This document shows, piece after piece, positions 44,516 through 54,013 of a DNA stretch of 64,000 nucleotides. The first letter of the stretch is position 1, and every line of letters starts with the position of its first letter. The translations under genes and the position numbers were made by a program. Below the pieces are notes generated by a model that worked only from the letters and a program-made list of their open reading frames with translations, made no database searches and was not told the DNA's origin. The stretch comes from Bacteroidota bacterium (GTDB lineage Bacteria > Bacteroidota > Bacteroidia > AKYH767-A > OLB10): assembly GCA_019136655.1 (NCBI GenBank), contig JAGVTU010000001.1, forward strand, positions 1 to 64,000, read 5' to 3'.

Positions 44516-44528
44516 TAACATTATCGTA

Positions 44529-45110
44529 TTGGAAAAATTTGAAAGAATAATAAACAGTGTATCACGGTACATCAATATTACCGGAGAAGAAGCTGCTTAT
44601 TTTACTTCATTGCTGAGTACAAAGCTGGTGAGACGCAGACAATTTATTCTGCAGGAAGGAGAAGTTTTTACAAGCTCATGTTTTGTAAACAACGGTTGCC
44701 TGCGTTCCTATACCATTGACAAAAACGGTGTTGAACACATTCTGCAGTTTGCACCTCCCGGATGGTGGATAGGCGATTTTTACAGCATTATCACAGGCAA
44801 ACCTGCTGTATTGTTTATTGATGCAATTGACGAAAGCGAAGTAGTACTTCTCCCTAAGGAAAACCGTGAATTGTTGTTTGAAAAAGTGCCAAAGTTTGAA
44901 AGATTTTTCAGAATACTGGTAGAAAACAGCATGGCCGGAAACCAGCAGCGTATCCTCGATAAACTTTCGCTTACTGCCGAAGAGCGTTTTGAAAAATTTT
45001 GTTTGAAATATCCCGCACTTGTTGCATGTCTGCCTCAGAAATACATTGCATCCTACATTGGTGTTACACCTGAGTTTTTCAGTAAGATGCGCAGCAAAAT
45101 GAGTAAATAG
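44529..45110 (+). CDS. Crp/Fnr family transcriptional regulator
   Basis: Cyclic-nucleotide-binding-like sensor domain (about 15-125, with LVRRRQFILQEGEVFTSSCFVNNGCLRSY) followed by a C-terminal helix-turn-helix (QKYIASYIGVTPEFFSKMRSK). 193 residues, typical for the many Bacteroidota Crp/Fnr-like regulators that lack the cAMP-contact Arg-Ser pair; no FNR-type Cys cluster is seen. The only reasonable start is TTG at 44529, 13 bases after gmhA. It lies just upstream of pirin and YceI genes, which it may control; this is inferred only from position. Confidence 0.85.
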   Translation: MEKFERIINSVSRYINITGEEAAYFTSLLSTKLVRRRQFILQEGEVFTSSCFVNNGCLRSYTIDKNGVEHILQFAPPGWWIGDFYSIITGKPAVLFIDAIDESEVVLLPKENRELLFEKVPKFERFFRILVENSMAGNQQRILDKLSLTAEERFEKFCLKYPALVACLPQKYIASYIGVTPEFFSKMRSKMSK

Positions 45111-45153
45111 AAAAATCTTAATCTACATTAAGTTCATTTGTTAATCTGCCTTA

Positions 45154-45184
45154 TTGGGCAGCCCTGAGGGCAATACTACTTTTG
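45154..45184 (+). promoter_or_regulatory. Promoter for pirin-YceI operon
   Basis: TTGG (45154-45157), 19-base spacer, then perfect TACTTTTG (45177-45184); 20 bases to the pirin ATG. Good agreement with the Bacteroidota -33/-7 pattern. The spacer carries GGGCAGCCCTGAGGGC, which includes the short inverted repeats GGGC-AGCCC and GCCCTGAGGGC and could be an operator. Confidence 0.6.
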
Positions 45185-45204
45185 TATCGTAAAATTTAAG
45201 TGGT

Positions 45205-45927
45205 ATGGAAAATAAAGTAATTCATAAATCAGAAAACAGAGGTCAGGCCGACCATGGCTGGCTGAAAGCTAAACATTCATTCAGTTTTGCAAGTTATTAT
45301 AATCCAAGTCAGATGCATTTTGGAGTTCTCAGAGTGTTGAATGACGATGAAATTGCTCCCGGAAAAGGTTTTGGAACTCATCCGCATGACAATATGGAGA
45401 TTATCACAATTCCTTTGGAAGGCGCACTTGAACATAAAGATAACATGGGTAATCATGGAGTAATAAAATATGGTGATGTGCAGGTGATGAGTGCAGGCAG
45501 TGGAGTAATGCACAGTGAGTTTAATGCAAGTAAAACAGAAAGGGTAAAACTTTTTCAGATATGGCTTTATCCCGATAAAGAAAATGTAAAGCCACGGTAT
45601 GATCAGGTATCGTTAAATGTCAGCGACAGAAAGAATAAGTTGCAGACGATAGTTTCTCCCGATACCGAGAAAAATGGAATATGGATACATCAGCAGGCAT
45701 GGTTCAGCATGGGTTCTTTTGATAAAGACAAAGAAGTAAATTACAATATTCGAAAACAAGGCAACGGAGTTTATGCCATGGTGGTGAAAGGTGAATTCAG
45801 CATCAATAACGACACTCTGAAAGAAAGAGATGCTATCGGAATCTGGAATACGGATAAGTTACAAATTGTATCTAAAACAGAAGGCGCAGAAATACTGCTG
45901 ATGGACATCCCAATGCAATTAAATTAA
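45205..45927 (+). CDS. Pirin family protein (YhhW-like)
   Basis: Bicupin of 240 residues. The metal-binding N-terminal cupin shows GTHPHDNMEIITIPLEGALEHKDNMGN and SAGSGVMHSEFNAS, with the three His and one Glu expected for quercetinase-type YhhW. The C-terminal cupin (about 150-238) lacks clear metal ligands. Relatives open flavonols in vitro, but the physiological substrate is unknown; stress-linked roles are often proposed. It is followed 35 bases later by a YceI gene and preceded by its own promoter and a Crp/Fnr regulator gene. Confidence 0.92.
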   Translation: MENKVIHKSENRGQADHGWLKAKHSFSFASYYNPSQMHFGVLRVLNDDEIAPGKGFGTHPHDNMEIITIPLEGALEHKDNMGNHGVIKYGDVQVMSAGSGVMHSEFNASKTERVKLFQIWLYPDKENVKPRYDQVSLNVSDRKNKLQTIVSPDTEKNGIWIHQQAWFSMGSFDKDKEVNYNIRKQGNGVYAMVVKGEFSINNDTLKERDAIGIWNTDKLQIVSKTEGAEILLMDIPMQLN

Positions 45928-45962
45928 AATAAATAAAAATCAACAATATAAAATTAAATACA

Positions 45963-46505
45963 ATGACAACAGCAACAATGACAAAATGGGGCATAGACCA
46001 CGCCCATTCAGAATTATCATTCAAAGTGCGACACATGATGGTGTCCAACGTAAGAGGTAAGTTCGGAAAGTTTGATGGTAAAATAAATACCACTGATAAC
46101 GATTTTACGAATGCAGAAATTGAAATTAATATTGAAACAAACTCTGTACTTACCGGTGATGACCAGCGTGACGGCCATCTGAAAAGTCCTGACTTTTTTG
46201 ATGCAGAGAATCATAAGAACATTACTTTCCGCTCTACATCCATGCAGAAAAAATCAGATGACCAGTATGAACTTAAGGGTGATTTAACCATCAAAGGTGT
46301 TACCAATCCTGTAACATTTCAGGTGGAACATGGTGGAATCCTGAAAGACCCATGGGGAAATGAAAAAGCAGGATTTACTTTAAGCGGTAAAATCAACCGC
46401 AAAGACTGGAATCTGAACTGGAATACCGTTCTTGAAGCAGGAGGTGTTTTGGTTGGCGAAGAAGTAGCTTTGACAGCAGATGTGGAACTTGCTAAAGTGA
46501 AGTAA
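45963..46505 (+). CDS. YceI family protein
   Basis: Lipocalin-like beta-barrel that binds isoprenoid or polyprenyl-type lipids in characterised relatives. Typical segments are WGIDHAHSELSFKVRHMMVSNVRGKF, VLTGDDQRDGHLKSPDFFDAENHKNITF, GDLTIKGVTNPVTF and GKINRKDWNLNW. The 180 residues lack a signal peptide (MTTATMTKW), so this copy is cytosolic, unlike the YceI domain fused to the pyrophosphatase at 51161-51691. It ends with a strong terminator. Confidence 0.93.
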   Translation: MTTATMTKWGIDHAHSELSFKVRHMMVSNVRGKFGKFDGKINTTDNDFTNAEIEINIETNSVLTGDDQRDGHLKSPDFFDAENHKNITFRSTSMQKKSDDQYELKGDLTIKGVTNPVTFQVEHGGILKDPWGNEKAGFTLSGKINRKDWNLNWNTVLEAGGVLVGEEVALTADVELAKVK

Positions 46506-46529
46506 ACAATAATAGTTTGGTTTTGGTGA

Positions 46530-46566
46530 GGGAGGAGCAATGGAATCATTGCTCCTCCCGTTTTTT
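46530..46566 (+). terminator. Rho-independent terminator after yceI
   Basis: Perfect 13-bp stem (GGGAGGAGCAATG and complement), GAAT loop, one G, then six T. It closes the pirin-YceI unit. Confidence 0.92.
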
Positions 46567-46639
46567 GTGGCTTGATAAATAATAGCAAATACATGGAACA
46601 GGAAAAATTCATATTTTAGCAAACAAATCCTTTAAAAGT

Positions 46640-47893
46640 ATGAAATCAATTACCATTCTGTTATCTTTCTTATTTATTACGCAGCAGGCATTTTCGCAGT
46701 GCAACGACCCGTATTATCACCGTATTTATCCAACCACAGTTGAACGCGATATTCCGTATGGATCGGCATTAGCATATAATGGTACTACTGCCAACCTTCA
46801 AATGAATATCTGGAAACCGGTTGGCGATAATAATATCTCCAGACCAATGATATTATGGATTCATGGAGGTGGGTTTTTTACCGGTAATAAGAATGATATG
46901 GATGCTATTGCTCAAGCTTATGCCGAGCGTGGTTATATAGCTGCAACCATGTCGTATCGTTTAGGGTTTTACGGGAATTTGTTTTTCAGTGCACCTTTTA
47001 CTTATGATTCAAGTGAAGTAATCAGAGCAGCATACAGAGCAGTGCAGGATGCTCACGGGGCAATACGGTTTTTAAAAGGCCGAGCTGCACAGGATTCTTC
47101 CAATGTGAATATGGCTTTTGTGGGTGGTGCAAGTGCTGGGTCCATTACAGCTATGCATTTTGCTTATGCAGATAAAGCATTTGAAGTACCTGCTGATGGG
47201 GATTCCATTAGCGATGTAACTACTTTGTTTGGCAATGTTCACCGTCCGGCATTAGGTCCATTGGAGGGAAATTTAAATCAGAATGGACAAAGCAGCAATG
47301 TGCTTGCTGTAGTGAATATTTTCGGTGCTTTACTGGACACAGCATTAATTGAGTCTAATGCTGATCCTGCTTTATTTTCTTATCATCAGACCGGTGATGG
47401 AACAGTTGGTTGCAGTTATAAGTTAGGACTATGGAATCAGCCATTGAATGTTTCACAAAATTACCCTCATCTATATGGATCATGTGTAATTGATGAGAGG
47501 GTTAATAATCTTGGATTTTCACCACTTCACTATCAGTCATTACTTTTTAATGGGAATGACCATGGTATTCATGATAACGTTTTAGTGGATACACTTATCG
47601 CACGTTTTCTAAGTGATATTATTTGCGAAAACATAACAGCTGTGCATGATGAGTCAATGGAACCAACAGTAGAAGTTTTTCCAAATCCCGCAAAGGATGT
47701 GTTGAATATCCGTATGCTTAATTCAGATTTTCAGTTTGCACTGTACGACCTGAACGGAAGAAAAATAATTGCATCTGATAAAATTAAAAATCACAAAGCA
47801 GAGATTAATACTTCATCACTGAGCAAAGGCATGTATGTATTGCATCTGATTACGGACAGCCGTACGATTACAAAAAAAATAATCGTAAATTGA
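46640..47893 (+). CDS. T9SS-secreted carboxylesterase-like alpha/beta hydrolase
   Basis: Secreted hydrolase of 417 residues. The signal peptide (MKSITILLSFLFITQQAFS) leads into a carboxylesterase fold: oxyanion hole LWIHGGGFFTGNKNDM, nucleophile elbow GGASAGSITAMHFAYADKA (Ser in GxSxG), later Asp/His candidates (NGNDHGIHDN supplies the His). The final 75 residues are a type A T9SS sorting domain (VEVFPNPAKDVLNIRM, YDLNGRKIIA, LSKGMYVLHL). It is probably released or anchored at the cell surface to cut esters of polymers or lipids; substrate unknown. The stop overlaps the following thioesterase start by one base. Confidence 0.9.
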   Translation: MKSITILLSFLFITQQAFSQCNDPYYHRIYPTTVERDIPYGSALAYNGTTANLQMNIWKPVGDNNISRPMILWIHGGGFFTGNKNDMDAIAQAYAERGYIAATMSYRLGFYGNLFFSAPFTYDSSEVIRAAYRAVQDAHGAIRFLKGRAAQDSSNVNMAFVGGASAGSITAMHFAYADKAFEVPADGDSISDVTTLFGNVHRPALGPLEGNLNQNGQSSNVLAVVNIFGALLDTALIESNADPALFSYHQTGDGTVGCSYKLGLWNQPLNVSQNYPHLYGSCVIDERVNNLGFSPLHYQSLLFNGNDHGIHDNVLVDTLIARFLSDIICENITAVHDESMEPTVEVFPNPAKDVLNIRMLNSDFQFALYDLNGRKIIASDKIKNHKAEINTSSLSKGMYVLHLITDSRTITKKIIVN

Positions 47894-48303
47894 TGCGAAC
47901 AGATACGGTTTCTATTCAAATCAGATTTTCTGATATTGACTGGATGGGACATGTGAACAATGCCGTTTATCTGAATTATATTGAGAAGGCACGAATAGAT
48001 TTTTTCAAAACAGCAGCCTTAAAAATAGACTGGAAGAAAGTTGGAATTATATTAGCACGTACTGAAATTAATTACAAGATGCCTGCTTTGCTCGAAGATG
48101 ACTTGTATGTAAAAACATGGTGCAGCAGAACAGGTACTAAGAGTTTCGACCTGTCATTTTCAATCTATAAAAAACTGAAAGCAGAAACTATTGAAATTGC
48201 TAATGGCCTGACAGTGTTGGTTTGCTACGATTACAGCACATCACAAAGTGTGGATCTGCCTCAGGAATGGAAGGACTGGTTAGCCGAAGAAAATTCAATT
48301 TAA
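47893..48303 (+). CDS. Acyl-CoA thioesterase, 4HBT hot-dog fold
   Basis: Cytosolic YbgC/FadM-like thioesterase of 136 residues that hydrolyses acyl-CoA. The catalytic-type segment IRFSDIDWMGHVNNAVYLNYIEKARIDFF has the conserved Asp (SDID) and the GHVNN turn. The true start is the ATG at 47893, sharing a base with the upstream stop (TGATG); a TTG one codon earlier is less likely. The acyl preference is unknown. It is coupled to a secreted esterase gene, but the proteins work in different compartments. Confidence 0.88.
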   Translation: MRTDTVSIQIRFSDIDWMGHVNNAVYLNYIEKARIDFFKTAALKIDWKKVGIILARTEINYKMPALLEDDLYVKTWCSRTGTKSFDLSFSIYKKLKAETIEIANGLTVLVCYDYSTSQSVDLPQEWKDWLAEENSI

Positions 48304-48312
48304 ATTTGTGCA

Positions 48313-49041
48313 ATGAGAATAATAAGTATAGTTGCAGCAGTATTGATAAGCATGCTGTACTTATTCTCCTCATGCAAAAAAGAGCATGATAATGCTCCGG
48401 CACCGTTTCTTGGAATTACTGTTTATGATTTTTTCAAAACTCATCCCGATACATTTATCTTTAAAGCATCATCAACAATAGACTGCTCTTACAGCTGGAA
48501 TTTTGGCGATGGCTCGCCTGAAATCAGCGGTGACAGTGTGAATCATGTTTTCGATTACGGGTATCATTACGTTACTCTCAGAGGAAAAACTGAAGCGGGT
48601 GCCACAGCCTCTACCATCAAGGGAGTGAATGCATCACCTTATGTCAGAGCAAAAATCACTAATCTTACTTTTTCAAAATTACCATCATACAGGCAGGATG
48701 GAACTCCCTGGAGCAGCAGCAGCGGAGGTACAGATGTTTATTGTGTTGCAACAAATGGTGGCAATCAGTCTTACACCACTACTATTTACAATGCACCTTT
48801 AGGTGATACAACAAATCTTACTTTTCATTTCTCCATTCCGCTGAATATTGAGTTTTTTGATAAACCACTCATCATAAAAGTTTTCAAGCAAAATATTTCT
48901 CCGCAGCCAGATGAGTTGATGGAAGTTGTCACACTTGATAAAAACGTAACAGAGTTGATGACCAATCAACTTCCTTATGCTCTGAGTATGGAATTTGAAT
49001 CATCAACTGTCAAAGGTAACTTCACCTTTTACTGGCAATAA
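48313..49041 (+). CDS. Lipoprotein with PKD-like domain
   Basis: 242-residue putative lipoprotein: the signal region MRIISIVAAVLISMLYLFSSCKKE ends in a lipobox-like LFSSC with Cys as the acylation site. A PKD-like beta sandwich follows (YSWNFGDGSPEISGDSVNHVFDYGYHYVTLRGK). The C-terminal 150 residues are beta-rich with no family I recognise. Asp is absent near position +2 (Lys follows Cys), and Bacteroidota surface export signals are usually acidic after Cys, so a periplasmic location seems likelier. Function unknown. Confidence 0.82.
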   Translation: MRIISIVAAVLISMLYLFSSCKKEHDNAPAPFLGITVYDFFKTHPDTFIFKASSTIDCSYSWNFGDGSPEISGDSVNHVFDYGYHYVTLRGKTEAGATASTIKGVNASPYVRAKITNLTFSKLPSYRQDGTPWSSSSGGTDVYCVATNGGNQSYTTTIYNAPLGDTTNLTFHFSIPLNIEFFDKPLIIKVFKQNISPQPDELMEVVTLDKNVTELMTNQLPYALSMEFESSTVKGNFTFYWQ

Positions 49042-49053
49042 TGCATCAATGAT

Positions 49054-50346
49054 ATGGCACAGCTGAATGATCCTAAAATTATAAAAGCATGGACCTGGTA
49101 CGATTGGGCTAATTCCGCTTATTCATTGTCTATAACCACTGCAATTTTTCCGATTTACTATAATTCCGTTACCTCTGCCAATGGTAGCGATCAGGTAAAA
49201 CTGCTTGGACATACCTTTACCAATACAGCTTTGTATTCTTATTCGCTCTCTGTGTCGTTTCTGCTGGTGGCATTTTTATCACCTTTGTTAAGTGGTATTG
49301 CTGATTACAGAGGCAACAAGAAATCATTTATGAAATTCTTTTGCTTTTTAGGTTCGGTTTCCTGTGCCGCACTGTTCTTTTTTAACGACATCAGCAATCT
49401 TGCCATTGGAATCACTGCATTTATTCTTGCAAGTGTAGGGTGGGCAGGAAGCATAGTATTTTACAATGCTTTTCTTCCTGAAATAGCAACACCCAACATT
49501 CAGGATAAAGTGAGTGCACGAGGATTTGCTTTAGGATACATAGGCAGTTCGCTATTGCTTATTTTTAATCTGCTGATGATTATGCAGCCGCAATGGTTTG
49601 GGTTGAGCGGTGCAGGCATTGCTTCGCGAATTTCATTTCTGATGACAGGAGTATGGTGGTTGTTTTTTGCATTTTATACGTTCAAATACCTTCCTGAGAA
49701 AACAAGTATCAAAAAGAGTGACGATAAAATTCTGTGGCATGGTTTCAGAGAGTTGCAACGGGTTTTTCGTCAGATGAAATCAATTTCAAAATTAAAGTCA
49801 TTTCTGTTTTCGTTTTTCTTTTACAACATGGGTGTACAAACTGTCATGTATGTAGCCAGCCTCTTTGGTGCCAAAGAATTGAAATTAAAATCGGATGAGC
49901 TGATTATAACTGTGCTTATTATTCAGTTTGTGGCTATTGCCGGTGCATATTTGTTTGCATGGCTATCGTCACGCATTGGCAATATTATGGCACTGATAGT
50001 TTCTATTATCGTATGGTTGGGCATTTGCTGGGCAGCCTATTACATCACCACTTCCTATCAGTTTTTTGCACTTGCATTTGTGGTGGGTATGGTAATGGGA
50101 GGCATTCAGTCACTTTCAAGATCAACCTATAGCAAAATGTTGCCCCAGACGGAAGATCATGCTTCGTACTTTAGTTTTTACGATGTGTGTGATAAAGTAG
50201 GGCTGGTGCTTGGCACAGTAGCCTATGGATATATTGAAGAACTTACGGGTTCCATGCGCAATTCTATTTTAGTGCTGATGATATTTTTTGCAGTGGGGCT
50301 TTTTTCATTACTTCGCATTCGGAAATTTAAGATTGTTACCGGATAA
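49054..50346 (+). CDS. MFS transporter, UMF1/Atg22-like
   Basis: Inner-membrane transporter with about 12 helices (430 residues). The start LNDPKIIKAWTWYDWANSAYSLSITTAIFPIYY is the signature of the UMF1 (Atg22-like) family; SRSTYSKMLPQTEDHASYFSFYDVCDKVGLVLG is the second conserved stretch. A charged cytoplasmic loop (about 220-245) splits the two halves. The substrate in bacteria is unknown; yeast Atg22 exports amino acids from the vacuole. It lies 12 bases after the lipoprotein gene and is followed by the LutA-like gene. Confidence 0.9.
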   Translation: MAQLNDPKIIKAWTWYDWANSAYSLSITTAIFPIYYNSVTSANGSDQVKLLGHTFTNTALYSYSLSVSFLLVAFLSPLLSGIADYRGNKKSFMKFFCFLGSVSCAALFFFNDISNLAIGITAFILASVGWAGSIVFYNAFLPEIATPNIQDKVSARGFALGYIGSSLLLIFNLLMIMQPQWFGLSGAGIASRISFLMTGVWWLFFAFYTFKYLPEKTSIKKSDDKILWHGFRELQRVFRQMKSISKLKSFLFSFFFYNMGVQTVMYVASLFGAKELKLKSDELIITVLIIQFVAIAGAYLFAWLSSRIGNIMALIVSIIVWLGICWAAYYITTSYQFFALAFVVGMVMGGIQSLSRSTYSKMLPQTEDHASYFSFYDVCDKVGLVLGTVAYGYIEELTGSMRNSILVLMIFFAVGLFSLLRIRKFKIVTG

Positions 50347-50374
50347 TTCCGGAGGTGATTTAACAGAGAAAAAA

Positions 50375-51094
50375 ATGATTGTTGATTTATTTATTCCGTG
50401 TTACATGGATCAGGTTTTTCCCGACACTGCCAACAATGTGGTGAAGGTGCTTGAAAAGCTGGGTTGCGGAGTAAATTATAATGTGGAACAAACCTGCTGC
50501 GGCCGCACAGCATTTGAAGATGGATATCAGAATGAATGTAAGGCTGTAGGTGAAAAACTGATACGCGAATTTCAGAACGAGAGATTTATTGTATGCCCGG
50601 GCTCGTACTGTTCGGGAATGATTAAAACCATTTATCCCAAAATGTTTCACAACTCGTCCATGCACAACGAGTATAAAAGTGTGCAGAAACATATCTATGA
50701 GTTTTCGGATTTTCTGGTGAATGTGCTCAACGTAACTGATGTAGGTGCGAAGTTCTTGGGGAAGGCAGTGTTTATGGATTCATGTAAGGCTGTCAACGAA
50801 CTGCATGTTAAAGAATCACCTCGGGTATTGCTGAGCAAGGTACGAGGACTTGAGTTGGTGGAACTGGATGATAATTGTACCTGTTGCGGTTACTCTCCGG
50901 CATTTACAAGTTATAACGAGCCTGTTTCTGCTGATATGGCAATGAATAAACTTTCATCCATTCAACAAACGGGAGCAGAGTTGGTGATTTCCACAGATTA
51001 CACCTGTTTGATGCATCTGCAATCGGTAGCTGAGAATGTGCAACCCAACATTAAGGTCATGCACATTGCAGATGTTTTAGCTGCAGGATGGTAA
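50375..51094 (+). CDS. LutA/YkgE-like (Fe-S)-binding oxidoreductase subunit
   Basis: Cys-rich protein of 240 residues with two CCG-domain repeats (VEQTCCGRTAFEDGY and DDNCTCCGYSPAF, the second with the usual CX2CCG shape). This is the LutA/GlpC-type heterodisulfide-reductase fold. In known systems LutA works with LutB and LutC to oxidise lactate to pyruvate at the membrane. Those partners are absent here. The chosen ATG (50375) gives MIVDLFIPCYMDQVFPDTA, the family opening; a longer frame reads into the MFS gene and is rejected. A GGAGGTGA at 50351-50358 is rather far (16 bases) to act as a ribosome binding site. Confidence 0.88.
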   Translation: MIVDLFIPCYMDQVFPDTANNVVKVLEKLGCGVNYNVEQTCCGRTAFEDGYQNECKAVGEKLIREFQNERFIVCPGSYCSGMIKTIYPKMFHNSSMHNEYKSVQKHIYEFSDFLVNVLNVTDVGAKFLGKAVFMDSCKAVNELHVKESPRVLLSKVRGLELVELDDNCTCCGYSPAFTSYNEPVSADMAMNKLSSIQQTGAELVISTDYTCLMHLQSVAENVQPNIKVMHIADVLAAGW

Positions 51095-51110
51095 AATATT
51101 TAGCACAAAA

Positions 51111-51136
51111 AAAATGCCCTCAAAAAAGGGCATTTT
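51111..51136. terminator. Bidirectional terminator
   Basis: Perfect AAAATGCCCT/AGGGCATTTT stem with a CAAAAA loop, flanked by A-run and T-run on each side. It serves both the LutA-like gene (plus) and the pyrophosphatase gene (minus). Confidence 0.92.
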
Positions 51137-51160
51137 TTAATTTATAAAAATCTTATTGAA

Positions 51161-53908
51161 TTAATCGAGATAACCTTCGGCAGAGAAATTAATTTTTACC
51201 AAATCACCAACAGTAGGTCCTGAACTTCCTACACCAAAGTCAGTGCGGTTGATTTCTGCAATACCTATAAAGCTATGAGTATCTGTACCTGCATTTTCAT
51301 TGAATACAGATCCTACATAATTAAATTTTAAATCGGTTGACTTAGTGATTCCTTTAATAGTTAAATCACCTTTGGCAATGTAGCGATACTCAGATCCTTC
51401 GGGAGCAAGTTCAATTTTTGTTGCTTTGTATGTTATTGAAGGATATTTGTCAACTTCAAAGAAATCAGCGCTGCGTAAGTGATTATCACGTCTTGCATTC
51501 TTGGTGTCAATAGATTTTGTATTGGCAACTACAAAAAGTGAACTGTTGGCCAAATCATCTGTAATGTTTAAATAACCTGAGTCAACCTGTAATGCTCCGT
51601 TGGCACTTGTAAGAAAATGACTGATGCTGAACTGTACCCAGGTGTGACTATTATCGAGAGCAATATTTCCTTTCATCTTTGCAAGATCCATTAAGGGAGT
51701 TGCATTGCTTGCAGCAGCGGGTGTTGCAGGAGTTACTGCTGAAGTTACTTTAGCTTCGTTTGCTGAACTAAATCCATCCTTATTTCCAATAGAAGCAATA
51801 TGCGGAGCAATAATCAATGAAACAATACTCATCAGTTTGATAAGAATGTTCATAGAAGGTCCGCTGGTATCTTTAAAAGGATCACCTACAGTGTCACCTG
51901 TTACTGAAGCTTTGTGAGGCTCTGAACCTTTGTAGTAAGTCTGACCATTGATGTCAACACCTTTTTCAAATGATTTCTTTGCATTATCCCATGCACCACC
52001 TGCATTACTCTGAAACATTCCCATCAGCACACCTGAAACAGTTACTCCTGCAAGCACACCACCCAACACTTCAGGTCCGAAAAGAAATCCTACCAACACA
52101 GGCACAATCAGTGCAAGTGCGCCCGGAGCAATCATTTCACGGATGGAAGCTTCAGTTGAAATAGCTACACACTTCTCATATTCAGGTTTGGCTTTATATT
52201 CCATAATACCCGGAATCTCGCGAAACTGTCTGCGCACTTCTTCTACCATACTCATGGCAGCACGGCCTACAGCAGCAATTGCCAGCGATGAAAAGATAAA
52301 TGGTATCATAGCACCAACAAACAATCCTGCCAATACATTTGCTTTGTAAATATCAATATGGCTGATGCCTGCAACGCCTACAAAGGCAGCGAACAATGCA
52401 AGTGAAGTCAACGCTGCTGAAGCAATGGCAAAACCTTTACCTGTTGCAGCTGTAGTGTTTCCTACGGCATCCAGATTGTCTGTACGCTGACGAACTTCTT
52501 TCGGCAACTGACTCATTTCGGCAATGCCACCTGCGTTGTCTGCAATTGGTCCGAAAGCATCAATAGCAAGTTGCATGGCAGTTGTTGCCATCATACCTGC
52601 AGCAGCAATGGCCACACCATACAATCCTGCAAGTGCATACGAGAAATAAATTCCGCCTGCCAGCACAATCATGGGCACTGCTGTTGATTCCATTCCCACA
52701 GCAAGACCACCAATGATGTTGGTAGCATGACCTGTAGAACTTTGTTTCACGATGGTTAATACCGGTCGTTTACCAATGGCAGTATAATACTCAGTGATAA
52801 TACTCATAAGTGCACCTACAACCAAACCTACTACAATAGAGAGGTAAACATTCATCGGTGTAAATTCAAAACCACGGATAACAAGTTTTTCAGGCAATAA
52901 GTAAGTCACTGCGAAATAACTTGCAATTGCTGTAAGAATAATAGATGACCAGTTACCCATATTCAATGCTCCCTGCACGCTGTCATTCTCATTCTTAATA
53001 CGAACAAACCATGTTCCTACAATAGAGAAGATGATTCCTATACCTGCAATCAGCATGGGTAGCAATATAGGCGACAGCCCTCCGAATTTATCGCCTGAAG
53101 CGTCAATCTCCTGACCCAATACCATGGTAGCAAGAATGGTAGCCACATATGAGCCAAACAAGTCAGCACCCATACCGGCAACATCACCCACATTATCACC
53201 TACATTGTCAGCAATGGTAGCAGGGTTACGAGGGTCATCCTCAGGAATTCCAGCTTCTACTTTTCCTACGAGGTCAGCACCTACGTCAGCAGCTTTGGTA
53301 TAAATACCTCCACCTACACGCGCAAACAATGCAATGCTCTCTGCACCTAATGAAAATCCTGCAAGCACTTCAATAGCTTTTTTCATTTCCACTCCGGTGA
53401 TGGCTGCCCCTGCGGGAACAAACAACTGATAAAAAACAATAAATAACGATCCTAAACCAAGCACCGCTAGTCCTGCTACACCAAGACCCATTACAGCACC
53501 TCCTGTGAATGAAACTTTCAGCGCTTTTGCCAAACTGCTGCGTGCAGCCTGTGCAGTACGCACATTAGCCTTGGTGGCAATGTTCATTCCAATATATCCT
53601 GCAGTAGCAGAAAACACCGCACCTATAACAAATGCTATTGCAATGACAGGGCTGGAGTGTACAGGATGTTCTGCCGTGCCTTCAAGTGTTCCTGAATAAG
53701 CCAGCAACAATGCTGCTATAACAGCGAAATAGCTTAATATTTTCCATTCAGCTTTTAAAAATGCCATAGCACCACTGGCTATATGGCCGGCCAGTTCACG
53801 CATGTTTTGCTCACCGGCATCTTGCTTTCCTACCCACGAAGCCTTTAAAAACATATAAATCAGGGCTACAAGACCCAGGGCAGGAACAACAAAAACAATT
53901 TGATTCAT
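51161..53908 (-). CDS. hppA: Membrane ion-pumping pyrophosphatase with C-terminal YceI domain
   Basis: Hydrolyses PPi and pumps H+ or Na+ across the inner membrane. The core (about residues 1-710) has around 16 helices; catalytic motifs are [19 protein letters not shown] and [18 protein letters not shown]. Ala in [10 protein letters not shown] points to the K+-dependent class, which includes Na+ pumps. After the last helix ([12 protein letters not shown]) comes an Ala/Thr/Pro linker (about 720-738), then from residue 740 a complete YceI lipocalin domain ([47 protein letters not shown]), coding bases 51161-51691. Ordinary family members are about 660-750 residues. Since the family's C-terminus faces the periplasm, the YceI part should lie there. 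The frame is intact with no sign of read-through. Confidence 0.95.
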   Translation of the reverse strand: MNQIVFVVPALGLVALIYMFLKASWVGKQDAGEQNMRELAGHIASGAMAFLKAEWKILSYFAVIAALLLAYSGTLEGTAEHPVHSSPVIAIAFVIGAVFSATAGYIGMNIATKANVRTAQAARSSLAKALKVSFTGGAVMGLGVAGLAVLGLGSLFIVFYQLFVPAGAAITGVEMKKAIEVLAGFSLGAESIALFARVGGGIYTKAADVGADLVGKVEAGIPEDDPRNPATIADNVGDNVGDVAGMGADLFGSYVATILATMVLGQEIDASGDKFGGLSPILLPMLIAGIGIIFSIVGTWFVRIKNENDSVQGALNMGNWSSIILTAIASYFAVTYLLPEKLVIRGFEFTPMNVYLSIVVGLVVGALMSIITEYYTAIGKRPVLTIVKQSSTGHATNIIGGLAVGMESTAVPMIVLAGGIYFSYALAGLYGVAIAAAGMMATTAMQLAIDAFGPIADNAGGIAEMSQLPKEVRQRTDNLDAVGNTTAATGKGFAIASAALTSLALFAAFVGVAGISHIDIYKANVLAGLFVGAMIPFIFSSLAIAAVGRAAMSMVEEVRRQFREIPGIMEYKAKPEYEKCVAISTEASIREMIAPGALALIVPVLVGFLFGPEVLGGVLAGVTVSGVLMGMFQSNAGGAWDNAKKSFEKGVDINGQTYYKGSEPHKASVTGDTVGDPFKDTSGPSMNILIKLMSIVSLIIAPHIASIGNKDGFSSANEAKVTSAVTPATPAAASNATPLMDLAKMKGNIALDNSHTWVQFSISHFLTSANGALQVDSGYLNITDDLANSSLFVVANTKSIDTKNARRDNHLRSADFFEVDKYPSITYKATKIELAPEGSEYRYIAKGDLTIKGITKSTDLKFNYVGSVFNENAGTDTHSFIGIAEINRTDFGVGSSGPTVGDLVKINFSAEGYLD

Positions 53909-54013
53909 AAAGAATTACTATTAAAAAATTTGAGGCTGCGAAAGTATAAAAAAAGTAGATATAACTCATGGATTTGAGCTATCCTTTTGAAACTTAAAAA
54001 TCAATGGGAGCGT

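Noticed and set aside
50288..50374. N-terminal extension of the LutA-like gene overlapping the MFS gene
   Set aside because: The residues are a frame shadow of the transporter's end; the family's own opening begins at the ATG at 50375.
51161..51691. YceI part as a separate gene after the pyrophosphatase
   Set aside because: There is no stop codon between the parts, no internal promoter, and the domain lacks its own signal peptide; a fused protein explains the data better.
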